This document shows, in pieces, positions 63,201 through 64,000 of a DNA stretch of 64,000 nucleotides. The position numbers and the translations under genes were made by a program. This stretch comes from Phoebastria nigripes (taxonomy: Eukaryota; Chordata; Aves; Procellariiformes; Diomedeidae), in assembly GCA_035582835.1 (NCBI GenBank), contig JAYKAV010000955.1:993696-1057695 (forward strand), read 5' to 3'. The notes under the pieces were generated by a model. That model saw only the letters and a program-made list of their open reading frames with translations, searched no databases and was not told the DNA's origin. Each line of letters starts with the position of its first letter. Position 1 is the stretch's first letter.

Positions 63201-64000
63201 TTGTTAAGAGTTTCCCCAATGAATTTTGGGAGAAAAAGGTAATCACATTTTTTTGAAGAAATTCCATATGAACTCTGCAGACTATAGTAAGTAGATGTGT
63301 GATAATGACCTGGTGTCCATATTTCATAATTTAGTTATGCATTTAAACTGTTAGGTTAGAACTACTTTTTTTGCCATGATTAAAGAATCTTTGTTTCACT
63401 GAGCCCAGTATTGATGTACTCCACATTCTGTTTCTTTAGAAGAGTAACAGATGTTCACAGTTTGGTGCAATTTTCAGATGAGCAATGCTGTTTATAATAA
63501 ATTTTCCTGAGACCACCCAACTCATTTCACTTGTAACTTGAACTATGTCCAAGTGTTGATCTCAGGAGATGTAAAAGATGTAATAATTCTGTGTCCCACC
63601 CAGTTCAAAAGACATGACTTAGTATAGATGGAATTTAAATATCTATACTTCCAATCAACATAGAAAGTCAAAGTTTTATCTTGCATGCCGTGAAAAATGG
63701 AGGTGGAAATAGCAACATTCTTGCTTTCATTCATCAAGTATTCATAGGATCTGAAGATGTATATTGACAAGGTCTGAATGAAATAAAATTATAAACCAAA
63801 GATGAACAGGTGAAAAAGCACAACACAGCAAGTAAAAACAAAGAAATTGAGATTTATCCTGGAAAATGCAGATTTATTAAACACAGAAAAAAATCAGAAA
63901 TGCAGTATTAAATATAGCTTGGGATGAGGTGTAGGGATGCGACACAATGCATCATGTCTTGTTAGAAACAGCTGCAATAAATTTTGTGCTGCATTAACCC

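Larger units (their letters stand above)
47084..64000 (+). other. PRTFDC1: PRTFDC1 intron 3 (continues past the window)
   Basis: At least 16.9 kb. I looked for exon 4 (66 bases in HPRT1, coding NDQS...GGDDLS...) and did not find it. The intron holds the solo LTR and the repeat-like blocks listed separately. Ambiguous bases lie near 56956, 57363 and 59573. The remaining sequence is AT-rich and without recognisable features. Confidence 0.75.

Noticed and set aside
47084..64000. PRTFDC1 exon 4 within the window
   Set aside because: I scanned for the expected NDQS...GGDDLS coding pattern next to an AG acceptor and found no match, so the exon most likely lies beyond the right edge.
1..64000. tRNA, rRNA, snoRNA or CRISPR features
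   Set aside because: I saw no tRNA B-box with a cloverleaf, no rRNA, no convincing C/D or H/ACA box pairs and no regularly spaced repeat array. A covariance-model search would be needed to exclude small RNAs.

Overview
The window is vertebrate nuclear DNA and almost certainly avian. It has CR1 retrotransposon fragments of several ages, an ERVL-type solo LTR of a kind common in birds, AT-rich introns and CpG-island promoters. The gene order THNSL1-ENKUR-PRTFDC1 matches the block known from human chromosome 10p12. Three protein-coding genes are supported; there is no prokaryotic content, CRISPR array or operon.

Layout: (1) 1-8.9 kb is non-coding sequence downstream of THNSL1, with an old minus-strand CR1 (about 2.6-3.3 kb) and a younger CR1 3' end (6.7-7.1 kb). 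(2) 8.97-11.19 kb is the intact single-exon THNSL1 coding region on the minus strand; its 5' UTR is probably split by an intron reaching to about 14.6 kb. (3) About 14.58-15.51 kb is a CpG island acting as a shared divergent promoter for THNSL1 (leftward) and ENKUR (rightward), with NRF1-type sites and a consensus RFX X-box. (4) 15.43-28.72 kb is ENKUR, five coding exons giving a complete 256-residue protein; its introns hold a CR1 fragment and an unrecognised antisense reading frame. (5) 28.9-39.3 kb is intergenic. (6) About 39.3-40.25 kb is a second CpG island, containing PRTFDC1 exon 1 and a 135-base assembly gap. (7) 39.57 kb to the right end is the 5' part of PRTFDC1: exons 1-3 (117 codons), then intron 3 running off the window. 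That intron carries an antisense solo LTR with a perfect 5-bp target-site duplication.

The genes do not form a pathway. THNSL1 is a kinase-like/threonine-synthase-like fusion, ENKUR a cilium and sperm-flagellum adaptor, and PRTFDC1 an HPRT paralogue. THNSL1 and ENKUR are linked by their shared promoter. I did not find a clearly novel system. The observations most worth checking are the X-box/NRF1 arrangement of the divergent promoter, the 147-codon antisense frame in ENKUR intron 1, the altered kinase motif of THNSL1, and the solo LTR with its intact promoter elements. Splice sites were placed by eye, using reading frame and remembered family sequences; no alignment or database search was run.
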